Source: Planctomycetota bacterium
GTDB lineage: Bacteria > Planctomycetota > UBA1135 > GCA-002686595
Length of the DNA: 5,141 nt
NCBI GenBank assembly: GCA_022447405.1
Contig: JAKVCE010000002.1
Location: 32,335-37,475, forward strand
Reading direction: 5' to 3'
Shown here one piece after another: positions 1-5,141 of this stretch; the stretch's first letter is position 1, and each line of letters opens with the position of its first letter. The notes under the pieces were generated by a model, which did no database searches, had not been told where the DNA came from, and saw only the letters and a list, made by a program, of their open reading frames with translations. Both the position numbers and the translations under genes were made by a program.

Positions 1-26
1 TTGACCAATGGATTAGTTACAGATGA
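1..26 (+). CDS. C-terminal tail of an upstream reading frame (partial, uncertain)
   Basis: The frame of codons starting at base 3 reads DQWISYR and stops at the TGA at 24-26. That stop overlaps the ATG of the next gene as ATGA (23-26). Seven residues are too few to identify a family. The overlap fits an upstream gene translationally coupled to the LVIVD/EF-hand gene. It also fits the N-terminal part of the same protein cut off by a frameshift, because the downstream frame opens abruptly on a cytochrome c heme motif with no signal peptide. Either way the frame would continue to the left of the window. Confidence 0.3.
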
Positions 27-2317
27 CGATGATCCACCACCAGATGCACACGGTGCGGCCCGCCTCGCGCTCCTGCGTCGAGTGTCACCGCAGCCCCGCC
101 ACCTGGGGGATCGGCTCAGAGAACTTCCGCCTCGCGAGGCAGCTCGCCTTCGTCGCAGACGAGCGCGGGGTCGAGGTCGTCGCATTGAACCGCGCGGCCC
201 TAGCTAGCTCGGTGCCGCTCGCGAAGGTGGCGCTGCCTGATGTCACGGCGCTTGAGATCTTGGCGGAAGACCACCAGGGCTTCGCGCAGTTTGTGTATGC
301 GGCCGAGGGAGGCCGCGGCGTGCACGCCCTCGACGTGAGGGATCCAGCGCACCCCAAGCGCACAGACTTTGAGGCCTCCGTCGGGCCGCGTGACCTGGAG
401 GTCGCCGGAGAGCACCTCTTCGTGGCCGACGGCGTCGGCGGCCTCAGGATCTACTCCGTTGAAGACCCCGGCGAGCTTGAGCTCCTGAGCGTCGTCCCGA
501 TGTTCGACGCCGCGAGCGTCCACGTGCAGTGGCCTTGGGCATACGTCGCCGACGGCCCAGGGGGCCTCGTCATCGTCGACGTCCGGGCTCCGATCGCGCC
601 GAAGGTGGTCTCAACCACAAAGCTGAACGCAAACATCAACGTCCTCGACGCCGCGGTCGACCTCGACCTCTTGTTCCAGTACAGCCGCCCGCTCGTTGGG
701 GAGATGGGCGGTGATGACGAGTCGCGCACTGAGGCGCGCAACATCGCCGCGGTCGTCGACCTCGACCGCGGGCTCTTCATGGTGGACGTGACCGAACCCA
801 GCGCGCCAGAGGTCATCTTCCCGCGAGACAACGGCCGCACCCGCCGCGCGGGGAACCGCTTCTACCGCGGCATCGAGGTGGCCTCTCACGTGGACCTCGC
901 GGAGGCTCAGGGCGGCTCGAAGACGAGGGAGCGAGACTACGCCTACCTCCTGACTGAGCGGATCCAAGGAGACGGAGACTCGGCGAGCACGCTGCAGGTC
1001 TTCGACATCTCGAACCCCGTGCGCCCGTCGAGCGTGGCCTCGCTGCGCGCAGGTGACGCCACCGAGATGCTCACCCTAGCCACCTTCTACAACACGCCCT
1101 TCTTGCAGAAGATCCTCTTCTATCCGAGCGACGAGGGGGTCGGGACGATCGACGTGACGATCTCTGCGGAGCCTACGGAGCTCGCCAACTTGCCCGGGAT
1201 CCCCAGCGCCTATGTGATCGCGGTCGAGGAGTTCCCCTTAGACGCGATGCGCTCACCGAACGGCGACGCGCTCAAAGACGTCAGCCATGAGGGGTCTCGC
1301 TGGATGTACCTCTCTGAGATCGAGCGCGTGCTCTCGGTGCCCGCGGAGGAGCTCGGCTACGAAGAGGCTAGCGTTGACGAGGGACACGGGATGACGGCCC
1401 GGCTCCACTTCGCGCGCGTGGACCGAGACAGGAACGGGTGGATCGATGGGAAGGAGTACGAGGGCGCGGTCGTCGCGGCAGACAAGAACAAGGATGAGCG
1501 CGTCACCCTCACCGAGCTCGCGGAGTTCGCCGGAGTCTTCGACATGGACTTCACAGAGGCGGCGGAGCCAGAGAGCGTCTTCCTGCAGACGCGGGTTGAT
1601 GAGGACGGCGACATCACGCGGCTCTTGGACGGCTTGAACCCGTACGAGTTCGACGGAGATGACAACTACGCGCTAGATCGTGAGGAGACCGAGTCAGCGT
1701 TCTTCGCCGCCTTAGACTTGGACGGGGATCGGCGCGTGACGCGCTCCGAGCTCTCCAGGCACCCAGGCAACCGGCGCCGCATGCGGTACGGCGGCGCGGA
1801 GGCTGAGGCGCTCTTCCGGAAAGAGGAGCAGGCGCGCGACGGCTCTCTGAGTCGACGAGAGTTCAGGCTCTTGGACGATGAGTGGACGGCCATCGACTCA
1901 GACGGTGACGGCCTCGTCAGGCTGAGGCGTCCGCTGAGCGCGCAGGATCTCCGAGATGGCAACATCCCAGCGCCGCCAGAGTGGCCGCGCCGCCGCCCGG
2001 TGGTGTACCCGCTGCCGCCCGGGGTGACGAGCGAGCAGGTCTTGGCTGCGTGGGACGTCGACGGTGACGGCCGGCTCTCCAAGCGGGAGGCCAAGTTTGA
2101 TGAGCTGCTCTGGAACCAGCTGGACCCCAGAGACTCTGGCGGGCTCTCGCGGGACGCCCTCGACCGCATCACGGGCAGGGTCCTCCAGCAGGGCGTGAAC
2201 CTCTGCTCCGATGACTTTGAGGCGCGCTGGGATTGGGACCGGGACGGCCGCGTGGAGGCTGATGAGCTCGAGCTCCCCTTGTGGATCGAGCGCCGGCTCC
2301 TCGAATCGAAGAGGTAG
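23..2317 (+). CDS. Heme-motif / LVIVD beta-propeller / EF-hand repeat protein (possibly 5'-truncated)
   Basis: This 764-residue protein has three parts. Residues 18-22 are CVECH, a cytochrome c heme-attachment motif, preceded by His5, His6 and His9 as possible axial ligands. Residues 41-387 hold about seven LVIVD-type repeats of the form 'hydrophobic-VAD-x-x-GGLxIxDVxxPxxP', clearest at 132-155 and 173-196, probably a beta-propeller. Residues 467-748 hold about ten EF-hand-like loops, canonical from D467, D487, D544, D565, D678 and D737. Such proteins normally act outside the cytoplasm, and covalent heme needs export, yet no signal peptide or membrane segment is visible. The only in-frame ATG before the heme motif with an open frame is base 23, since TAG lies at 14-16. 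No Shine-Dalgarno sequence precedes it. The true protein may begin further left. Several CTA and TTA leucine codons make its codon use looser than that of the downstream genes. Function is not known; calcium-binding surface or electron-transfer-associated protein is inference. Confidence 0.85.
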   Translation: MTMIHHQMHTVRPASRSCVECHRSPATWGIGSENFRLARQLAFVADERGVEVVALNRAALASSVPLAKVALPDVTALEILAEDHQGFAQFVYAAEGGRGVHALDVRDPAHPKRTDFEASVGPRDLEVAGEHLFVADGVGGLRIYSVEDPGELELLSVVPMFDAASVHVQWPWAYVADGPGGLVIVDVRAPIAPKVVSTTKLNANINVLDAAVDLDLLFQYSRPLVGEMGGDDESRTEARNIAAVVDLDRGLFMVDVTEPSAPEVIFPRDNGRTRRAGNRFYRGIEVASHVDLAEAQGGSKTRERDYAYLLTERIQGDGDSASTLQVFDISNPVRPSSVASLRAGDATEMLTLATFYNTPFLQKILFYPSDEGVGTIDVTISAEPTELANLPGIPSAYVIAVEEFPLDAMRSPNGDALKDVSHEGSRWMYLSEIERVLSVPAEELGYEEASVDEGHGMTARLHFARVDRDRNGWIDGKEYEGAVVAADKNKDERVTLTELAEFAGVFDMDFTEAAEPESVFLQTRVDEDGDITRLLDGLNPYEFDGDDNYALDREETESAFFAALDLDGDRRVTRSELSRHPGNRRRMRYGGAEAEALFRKEEQARDGSLSRREFRLLDDEWTAIDSDGDGLVRLRRPLSAQDLRDGNIPAPPEWPRRRPVVYPLPPGVTSEQVLAAWDVDGDGRLSKREAKFDELLWNQLDPRDSGGLSRDALDRITGRVLQQGVNLCSDDFEARWDWDRDGRVEADELELPLWIERRLLESKR
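74..88 (+). other. Cytochrome c-type heme attachment motif CVECH
   Basis: Codons 18-22 of the LVIVD/EF-hand gene encode Cys-Val-Glu-Cys-His, the CxxCH signature to which c-type heme is attached covalently by the Ccm or equivalent machinery in the periplasm. It is followed by an RSPATWGIG stretch and preceded by a His-rich segment (HHQMH). C18 and C21 are two of only three cysteines in the protein; the third is C728. A single CxxCH can occur by chance, but its place right at the N-terminus next to possible His ligands makes a real heme site more likely. Binding is not proven. Confidence 0.6.
143..1183 (+). repeat. LVIVD-type beta-propeller repeats (about seven, protein level)
   Basis: Within the 764-residue protein, repeat cores begin near residues 41 (LAFVADERGVEVVAL), 90 (FVYAAEGGRGVHALDV), 131 (HLFVADGVGGLRIYSV), 172 (WAYVADGPGGLVIVDV), 241 (IAAVVDLDRGLFMVDV), 306 (YAYLLTE, then LQVFDISNPVRP) and 364 (ILFYPSDEGVGTIDV). 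Spacing is 49, 41 and 41 residues, then 69, 65 and 58. The later blades therefore carry loop insertions, one acidic (about 227-239) and one Arg-rich (about 272-304). Seven units would suit a closed seven-bladed propeller, though the last two are degenerate. The repeats are diverged at DNA level, so this is an old array rather than a recent tandem expansion. Confidence 0.75.
1421..2266 (+). repeat. EF-hand calcium-binding loop array (about ten loops, protein level)
   Basis: Six loops fit the DxDxDG-x-I-xxxE pattern: 467-478 (DRDRNGWIDGKE), 487-498, 544-555, 565-576, 678-689 (DVDGDGRLSKRE) and 737-748 (DWDRDGRVEADE). Four are degenerate: 526-537 lacks the glycine turn and final Glu, 602-613 starts with EQA, 625-636 is a good DSDGDG but ends in Arg rather than Glu, and 701-712 ends in Ala. 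The 467/487 and 544/565 loops are spaced about 20 residues apart. This is closer than in calmodulin-type pairs and resembles dockerin or bacterial EF-hand arrays. Calcium binding in the secreted state is the expected role. Confidence 0.8.
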
Positions 2318-2335
2318 GGCTGCATAGGCAGGCCC
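2317..2335 (+). terminator. Small hairpin directly after the stop codon (weak terminator candidate)
   Basis: GGGCTGC (2317-2323) can pair with GCAG-G-CCC (2328-2335). This gives a seven-base-pair stem with one bulged G and an ATAG loop. It starts on the last base of the TAG stop of the LVIVD/EF-hand gene. No T-tract follows (the next bases are CTTGG), so it is not a classical intrinsic terminator. It could protect the 3' end or weakly separate this gene from lipA. Confidence 0.25.
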
Positions 2336-2378
2336 CTTGGAGATGGCGAGGGCTGTATTTGTTAGTCTGCCGGTCCTC

Positions 2379-2382
2379 GGAG
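2379..2382 (+). promoter_or_regulatory. Putative ribosome binding site of lipA
   Basis: GGAG ends 10 bases before the ATG at 2393. It is short but correctly placed. An in-frame TAG at 2363-2365 limits upstream extension, and no other ATG, GTG or TTG lies between that stop and the conserved LipA core, which supports the ATG at 2393. Confidence 0.45.
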
Positions 2383-2392
2383 CAGCCTGACC

Positions 2393-3379
2393 ATGTCCCT
2401 CCCGCCCCTCACACTTCACCCCTCACAAAGGGGCCCCGAGGCCCCGAGTGGGGGAGCCAAGACGCGCGACTCCAAGGAGCGCAAGCCGTCCTGGCTCAAG
2501 GTCCCGCTGCCTGGCGGGGAGGGCTACTCACGCCTCAAGCGCATGACCCGCGAGCTCGGGCTGCACACGGTCTGCGAGGAGGCGCGCTGCCCGAACGTTG
2601 GGGAGTGCTGGAGCGGAGACTCCGCCACCATGACGATCATGGTCCTCGGAGATGAGTGCACCCGCCGCTGTCGCTTCTGCGCCGTGAAGACGGTCGATGA
2701 GGCCGCCGCACCGGACCCGAGCGAGCCCGAGAACGTCGGCCGCGCCATCGCTGAGCTCAACCCCGGCTACGTGGTCATCACCAGCGTGGACCGCGACGAC
2801 CTCCCCGACGGGGGCGCCGCCCACTACGCCGCCTGCGTCCGTGAGGTCCACGAGCGCGCGCCGCGGACGATCGTCGAGACCCTCATCCCGGACTACACGG
2901 GCGCGCCCCTCGCGTCCCTCCTCGGCGCTGCGCCGGAGGTCCTCGCGCACAACGTCGAGGTCGTGCCGCGCCTGCAACGAAAGATCCGCGACCCTCGCTG
3001 CTCCTTTGAGCGCTCCCTTGAGACGCTGGCTGGCGCGAAGGAGCTCAGCGCAGAGGTCGTGACGAAGTCCTCCCTGATGCTCGGCCTCGGCGAGTCGCAC
3101 GATGAGGTCATCGACGCCATGCAGCGCCTCCGCGGCGTGAACTGTGAGCTCCTCACCCTGGGGCAATACCTGCGTCCGACGAAGAACCACGCGCCGGTCA
3201 AGGAGTACGTCACGCCGGAGCGCTTCGATGAGTACCGCGCGCTAGGGGAGGAGCTGGGCTTCCTCCACGTCGCCGCTGGGCCGCTCGTCCGCTCGAGCTA
3301 CAAGGCCGGCGAGCTCTTCGCTGAGCGCTTCATCCGTGAGCGCCGCCTGGCGAGCTCAGGAGAGGAGGGCCTGCAGTGA
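2393..3379 (+). CDS. lipA: Lipoyl synthase (radical SAM)
   Basis: LipA inserts two sulfur atoms into the octanoyl group carried by lipoyl-domain proteins (E2 subunits, GcvH), giving the lipoyl cofactor. It acts in the cytoplasm and uses S-adenosylmethionine. The 328-residue length is typical. Three signatures are present. The auxiliary-cluster motif Cx4Cx5C is C61, C66, C72 (CEEARCPNVGEC). The radical-SAM motif Cx3Cx2C is C89, C93, C96 (CTRRCRFC). The C-terminal RSSYKAGE at 300-307 contains the serine that ligates the auxiliary cluster in characterised LipA. Other family segments visible are SVDRDDLPDGGA (131-142) and LGQYLRPTKNH (256-266). The conserved core starts at KPSWLKV (31-37); the first 30 residues are Pro/Gly-rich and not conserved. 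The stop overlaps the next start as GTGA, so lipA is cotranscribed and probably translationally coupled with the E1 genes whose partner E2 needs lipoylation. No catalytic residue is missing. Confidence 0.97.
   Translation: MSLPPLTLHPSQRGPEAPSGGAKTRDSKERKPSWLKVPLPGGEGYSRLKRMTRELGLHTVCEEARCPNVGECWSGDSATMTIMVLGDECTRRCRFCAVKTVDEAAAPDPSEPENVGRAIAELNPGYVVITSVDRDDLPDGGAAHYAACVREVHERAPRTIVETLIPDYTGAPLASLLGAAPEVLAHNVEVVPRLQRKIRDPRCSFERSLETLAGAKELSAEVVTKSSLMLGLGESHDEVIDAMQRLRGVNCELLTLGQYLRPTKNHAPVKEYVTPERFDEYRALGEELGFLHVAAGPLVRSSYKAGELFAERFIRERRLASSGEEGLQ
2405..2454 (+). repeat. Short direct repeats and alternative GC hairpins inside the 5' end of lipA
   Basis: CCCCTCACA occurs at 2405-2413 and again at 2419-2427, a 14-base period. 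CCCCGAG occurs at 2434-2440 and 2442-2448, an 8-base period. Two stems compete for the same bases: CCCCT/AGGGG (2419-2423 with 2429-2433) and GGGGCC/GGCCCC (2430-2435 with 2440-2445). They cannot form together. The region encodes the non-conserved N-terminal leader of LipA about 12-60 bases after the start codon, so it could influence translation of the start or be neutral low-complexity sequence. Confidence 0.4.
3358..3367 (+). promoter_or_regulatory. Strong Shine-Dalgarno for the E1 alpha GTG start
   Basis: Two AGGAG copies lie in tandem (3358-3362 and 3363-3367), the second eight bases before the GTG at 3376. They sit inside the last codons of lipA. This decides the start: GTG at 3376 overlaps the lipA TGA (3377-3379) in a four-base GTGA. 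Ribosomes finishing lipA can restart here, and the strong site also allows independent loading. Confidence 0.75.
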
Positions 3380-4494
3380 GCGCCTACGAAGAGTTCAAGG
3401 TGCTCGGCGCCGACGGCAGCGCGGGAGACCACGACCCGGGGCTCAGCGATGAGGGCCTCCTCCACTGCTACCGGACCATGCTCATGGTGCGGGCCTTTGA
3501 CGACACGGCGATGAAGCTCCAGCGCTCCGGGCGCATCGGCTTCTCGATCCCGAACCGCGGGATCGAGGCGACCCAGGTCGGCGCGGCGAGCGCCCTCGAG
3601 ACGAAGGACTGGATCTTCCCGAGCTACCGGGACTTCGGGATGCCCCTCTACCACGGGGTCAAGGTCGTGGACATGATGCACAACATGTTCGGGAACGCGC
3701 TGGACACGGCGAAGGGTCGCCAGATGCCAGTGCACTTCTCCTTTGAGGACCCCATCCGCTTCATCTCGATCTCCTCGCCCATCGGCACCCACATCCCCCA
3801 GGGCGTCGGCGCCGCGCACGCGATGAAGATGCGAGGGGAAGACTCCGTCGCCCTCATCAGCTTCGGTGACGGCGGGACCTCGAGCCTCGGCTTCCACTCG
3901 GGCCTGAACTTCGCCGGCGTCTGGAAGTCGCCTGCGGTCTTCCTCTGCCAGAACAACGGCTACGCGATCTCGATGCCGATCGAGAAGCAGACGGCCTCGG
4001 ACGGCTTCGCGGTCAAGGGTGAGGCCTACGGGATCCCTGGCGTGGTCGTCGACGGCAACGATCTCCTCGCCGTGAGGCAGGTCACCCGCGAGGCGGTCGA
4101 GCGAGCGCGCGCTGGGGAGGGCCCGACCCTCATCGAGGCCCTCACCTTCCGGATGGGCGGGCACTCGACCTCCGATGACCCCACCCGCTACGTCCCAGAA
4201 GAGCTCGTCGCCGAGTGGGAGGAGAAGGACCCCGTGCCTCGCTTCGAGGCTTACCTCGCCAGCCGCGGCCTCTGGAAGGAGGGCGACCGTGAGACCCTCT
4301 ACGAGGAGTGCATGGCTGAGGTGAAGGAGGCCGCTGACGTCGCGCAGGCGACGGACGCGCCGAGCCTCGAGACGATCTTCTCAGACGTCTACGAGGAGGT
4401 CCCTGACCACATCCGGGCCCAGGGCGAGGCCGCCTTCGACCTCTTGCGGCGAAAGGGCGACGCAGCAGCAGGAGACGGCGCGTTCCCGCTCTAG
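3376..4494 (+). CDS. bkdA1: 2-oxoacid dehydrogenase E1 component, alpha subunit (branched-chain type or pyruvate dehydrogenase)
   Basis: This is the alpha subunit of a heterotetrameric (alpha2beta2) E1. With ThDP it decarboxylates a 2-oxoacid and transfers the acyl group to the lipoyl arm of E2 in the cytoplasm. The 372 residues are within the normal range. The ThDP-binding motif starts with GDG at 164-166 and ends with NNGY at 193-196, giving the expected Mg2+ ligands D165, N193 and Y196. SYRDFG (83-88) is the conserved YR segment. GGHSTSDD (261-268) is the active-site loop with catalytic His263. The HSTSDD form, GRQMPVHF (114-121) and SSPIGTHIPQGVGAA (133-147) resemble branched-chain 2-oxoacid dehydrogenase E1 alpha more than classical PdhA. 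Many bacterial enzymes of this look are annotated as pyruvate dehydrogenase, so substrate is open. After GDG, the common TSEGD segment reads TSSLGF, a mild variant. The beta gene follows after 36 bases. The symbol follows Pseudomonas usage and is provisional. Confidence 0.93.
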   Translation: MSAYEEFKVLGADGSAGDHDPGLSDEGLLHCYRTMLMVRAFDDTAMKLQRSGRIGFSIPNRGIEATQVGAASALETKDWIFPSYRDFGMPLYHGVKVVDMMHNMFGNALDTAKGRQMPVHFSFEDPIRFISISSPIGTHIPQGVGAAHAMKMRGEDSVALISFGDGGTSSLGFHSGLNFAGVWKSPAVFLCQNNGYAISMPIEKQTASDGFAVKGEAYGIPGVVVDGNDLLAVRQVTREAVERARAGEGPTLIEALTFRMGGHSTSDDPTRYVPEELVAEWEEKDPVPRFEAYLASRGLWKEGDRETLYEECMAEVKEAADVAQATDAPSLETIFSDVYEEVPDHIRAQGEAAFDLLRRKGDAAAGDGAFPL

Positions 4495-4530
4495 AATCCA
4501 GCGACCGGACAACACACCCCAGACCACCAG

Positions 4531-5141
4531 ATGGCAAACCTCACACTCCTCCAGGCCGTGAACGACGGCCTCAAGACAGCCATGCGCGACGACCCGAGCG
4601 TCCTCGTCTTCGGGGAGGACGTCGGGCCGAAGGGCGGGGTCTTCCTCGCGACGGAGGGGCTCACAGCGGAGTTCGGTGAGGAGCGCTGCTTCGACACGCC
4701 GCTCTCCGAAGACGGCATCATCGGTGCCGCCATAGGCATGGCGATGAACGGCCTGCGTCCGGTGGCGGAGATCCAGTTCCAAGACTTCATCTTCCCCGCC
4801 TTCGACCAGATCGTCTCGGAGGCCGCGAAGCTGCGCTACCGCTCGGGCGGTCAGTACACAGCGCCGATGGTCATCCGCACGCCCTATGGCGGCGGCATCC
4901 GCGGCGGCCTCTATCACAGCCAGTCGGGCGAGGCCTACTTCTGCCACACACCTGGTCTGAAGGTCGTCATCCCCTCGACGCCGCACGACGCCAAGGGTCT
5001 GCTGATCGCCTCGATCCAAGACCCAGACCCGGTGCTCTACTTGGAGCCTAAGGCGCTCTACCGCGCGGTGAAGGGCGAGGTCCCTGAGGGCTCGTACACG
5101 GTCGAGCTCTCCACGACGCGCACCGCCCGCGAGGGCGATGA
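4531..5141 (+). CDS. bkdA2: 2-oxoacid dehydrogenase E1 component, beta subunit (3' end outside window)
   Basis: The frame opens with ATG at 4531 and stays open to the right edge. It gives 203 complete codons of a protein usually about 325-340 residues long. The beta subunit completes the ThDP site at the alpha/beta interface and forms most of the E2-binding surface. Recognisable segments are VLVFGEDVGPKGGVF (24-38), DTPLSEDGIIGAAIG (55-69) with Glu60, the residue that contacts the ThDP aminopyrimidine ring, AEIQFQDFIFPAFDQIV (79-95), RYRSGG (102-107), LYHSQSGEAYF (127-137) with conserved His129, and PGLKVVIPSTPHDAKGLL (141-158). FPAFDQIV and YHSQS are characteristic of branched-chain 2-oxoacid dehydrogenase beta subunits, while the N-terminus also resembles Bacillus-type PdhB. 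No clear Shine-Dalgarno precedes the ATG, yet homology begins right at residue 1-6, which supports this start. The open right edge is a window limit, not a truncation. Confidence 0.95.
   Translation, partial: MANLTLLQAVNDGLKTAMRDDPSVLVFGEDVGPKGGVFLATEGLTAEFGEERCFDTPLSEDGIIGAAIGMAMNGLRPVAEIQFQDFIFPAFDQIVSEAAKLRYRSGGQYTAPMVIRTPYGGGIRGGLYHSQSGEAYFCHTPGLKVVIPSTPHDAKGLLIASIQDPDPVLYLEPKALYRAVKGEVPEGSYTVELSTTRTAREGD

Noticed and set aside
1..207. TTG-initiated 68-codon frame at the left edge
   Set aside because: Its translation is Arg/Pro/Leu-rich with no family features, and it overlaps the heme and first propeller repeat region in another frame. It is a shadow of the GC-rich gene.
1901..2072. Exact 13-base repeat GACGGTGACGGCC at 1901-1913 and 2060-2072
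   Set aside because: Both copies encode the DGDG core of EF-hand loops at the same codon phase, so protein-level similarity explains it.
1666..2325. Antisense frame of 219 codons opposite the EF-hand region
   Set aside because: Ser/Arg-rich translation typical of the complement of Asp/Glu-rich coding sequence; no motif.
2337..2364. TTGGAG and TTGTTA, 16 bases apart, as a possible promoter for lipA
   Set aside because: Both boxes match the consensus poorly and the only support is a short AT-rich patch (TATTTGTTA). Not enough to call a promoter.
2281..2655. Possible small + strand gene of 124 codons bridging the gap before lipA
   Set aside because: It overlaps the start of lipA out of frame, starts inside the previous gene, and has a low-complexity translation without family resemblance.
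2528..3190. Antisense frame of 220 codons opposite lipA
   Set aside because: It lies entirely under the conserved LipA core and shows no recognisable domain; shadow frame.
3298..4164. Long antisense frame (288 codons) opposite E1 alpha
   Set aside because: Both strands stay open by GC bias. The translation is His/Asp/Arg/Val-rich without motifs, and the + strand encodes an unmistakable E1 alpha.
4495..4530. Terminator or promoter between E1 alpha and E1 beta
   Set aside because: The 36-base spacer has no stem of useful length, no T-tract and no promoter-like boxes. The genes are best seen as one operon.
4381..5019. Antisense frame of 212 codons spanning the end of E1 alpha and the start of E1 beta
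   Set aside because: It covers two well-recognised genes on the other strand and has no domain signature.

Overview
The window is GC-rich and carries four protein-coding genes, all on the + strand, plus the last codons of a fifth reading frame entering at the left edge. The high GC content, the secreted-type LVIVD/EF-hand protein with a cytochrome c heme motif, and an alpha2beta2-type 2-oxoacid dehydrogenase gene pair directly behind lipA all suggest an aerobic, high-GC Gram-negative bacterium. A Myxococcota-like (former Deltaproteobacteria) lineage is my best guess. This is inference, since there is no rRNA or other marker here.

Region 1 (1-2317) is dominated by a 764-residue protein. It has one CxxCH heme c motif near its N-terminus, about seven LVIVD-type beta-propeller repeats, and a C-terminal array of about ten EF-hand-like calcium loops, six of them canonical. 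It has no signal peptide at its apparent start. That start overlaps the stop of an incoming frame by ATGA. The simplest readings are a translationally coupled pair or a multiheme cytochrome/LVIVD protein split by a frameshift at the window edge. This is the most interesting part of the window.

Region 2 (2318-2392) is a 75-base gap with a small hairpin directly after the stop codon and a plausible ribosome binding site for lipA.

Region 3 (2393-5141) is an apparent operon. lipA (lipoyl synthase) overlaps by GTGA the gene for the alpha subunit of a thiamine-diphosphate-dependent 2-oxoacid dehydrogenase E1. After 36 bases comes the beta subunit, which runs off the right edge. E1 uses ThDP to decarboxylate a 2-oxoacid and passes the acyl group to lipoyl groups on the E2 subunit. 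LipA inserts the sulfurs that make those lipoyl groups, so cofactor maturation and enzyme are made together. Both E1 subunits look more like the branched-chain 2-oxoacid dehydrogenase type than classical pyruvate dehydrogenase, but substrate cannot be settled from the sequence. An E2 gene is the natural expectation to the right of the window.

I see no tRNA, rRNA, CRISPR array, transposon or phage gene. There is no gene-free stretch over 300 bases. The lipA/E1 part is ordinary central metabolism, and I did not find a convincing wholly new system. The heme/LVIVD/EF-hand protein and its broken-looking 5' end are the best candidates for a second look.
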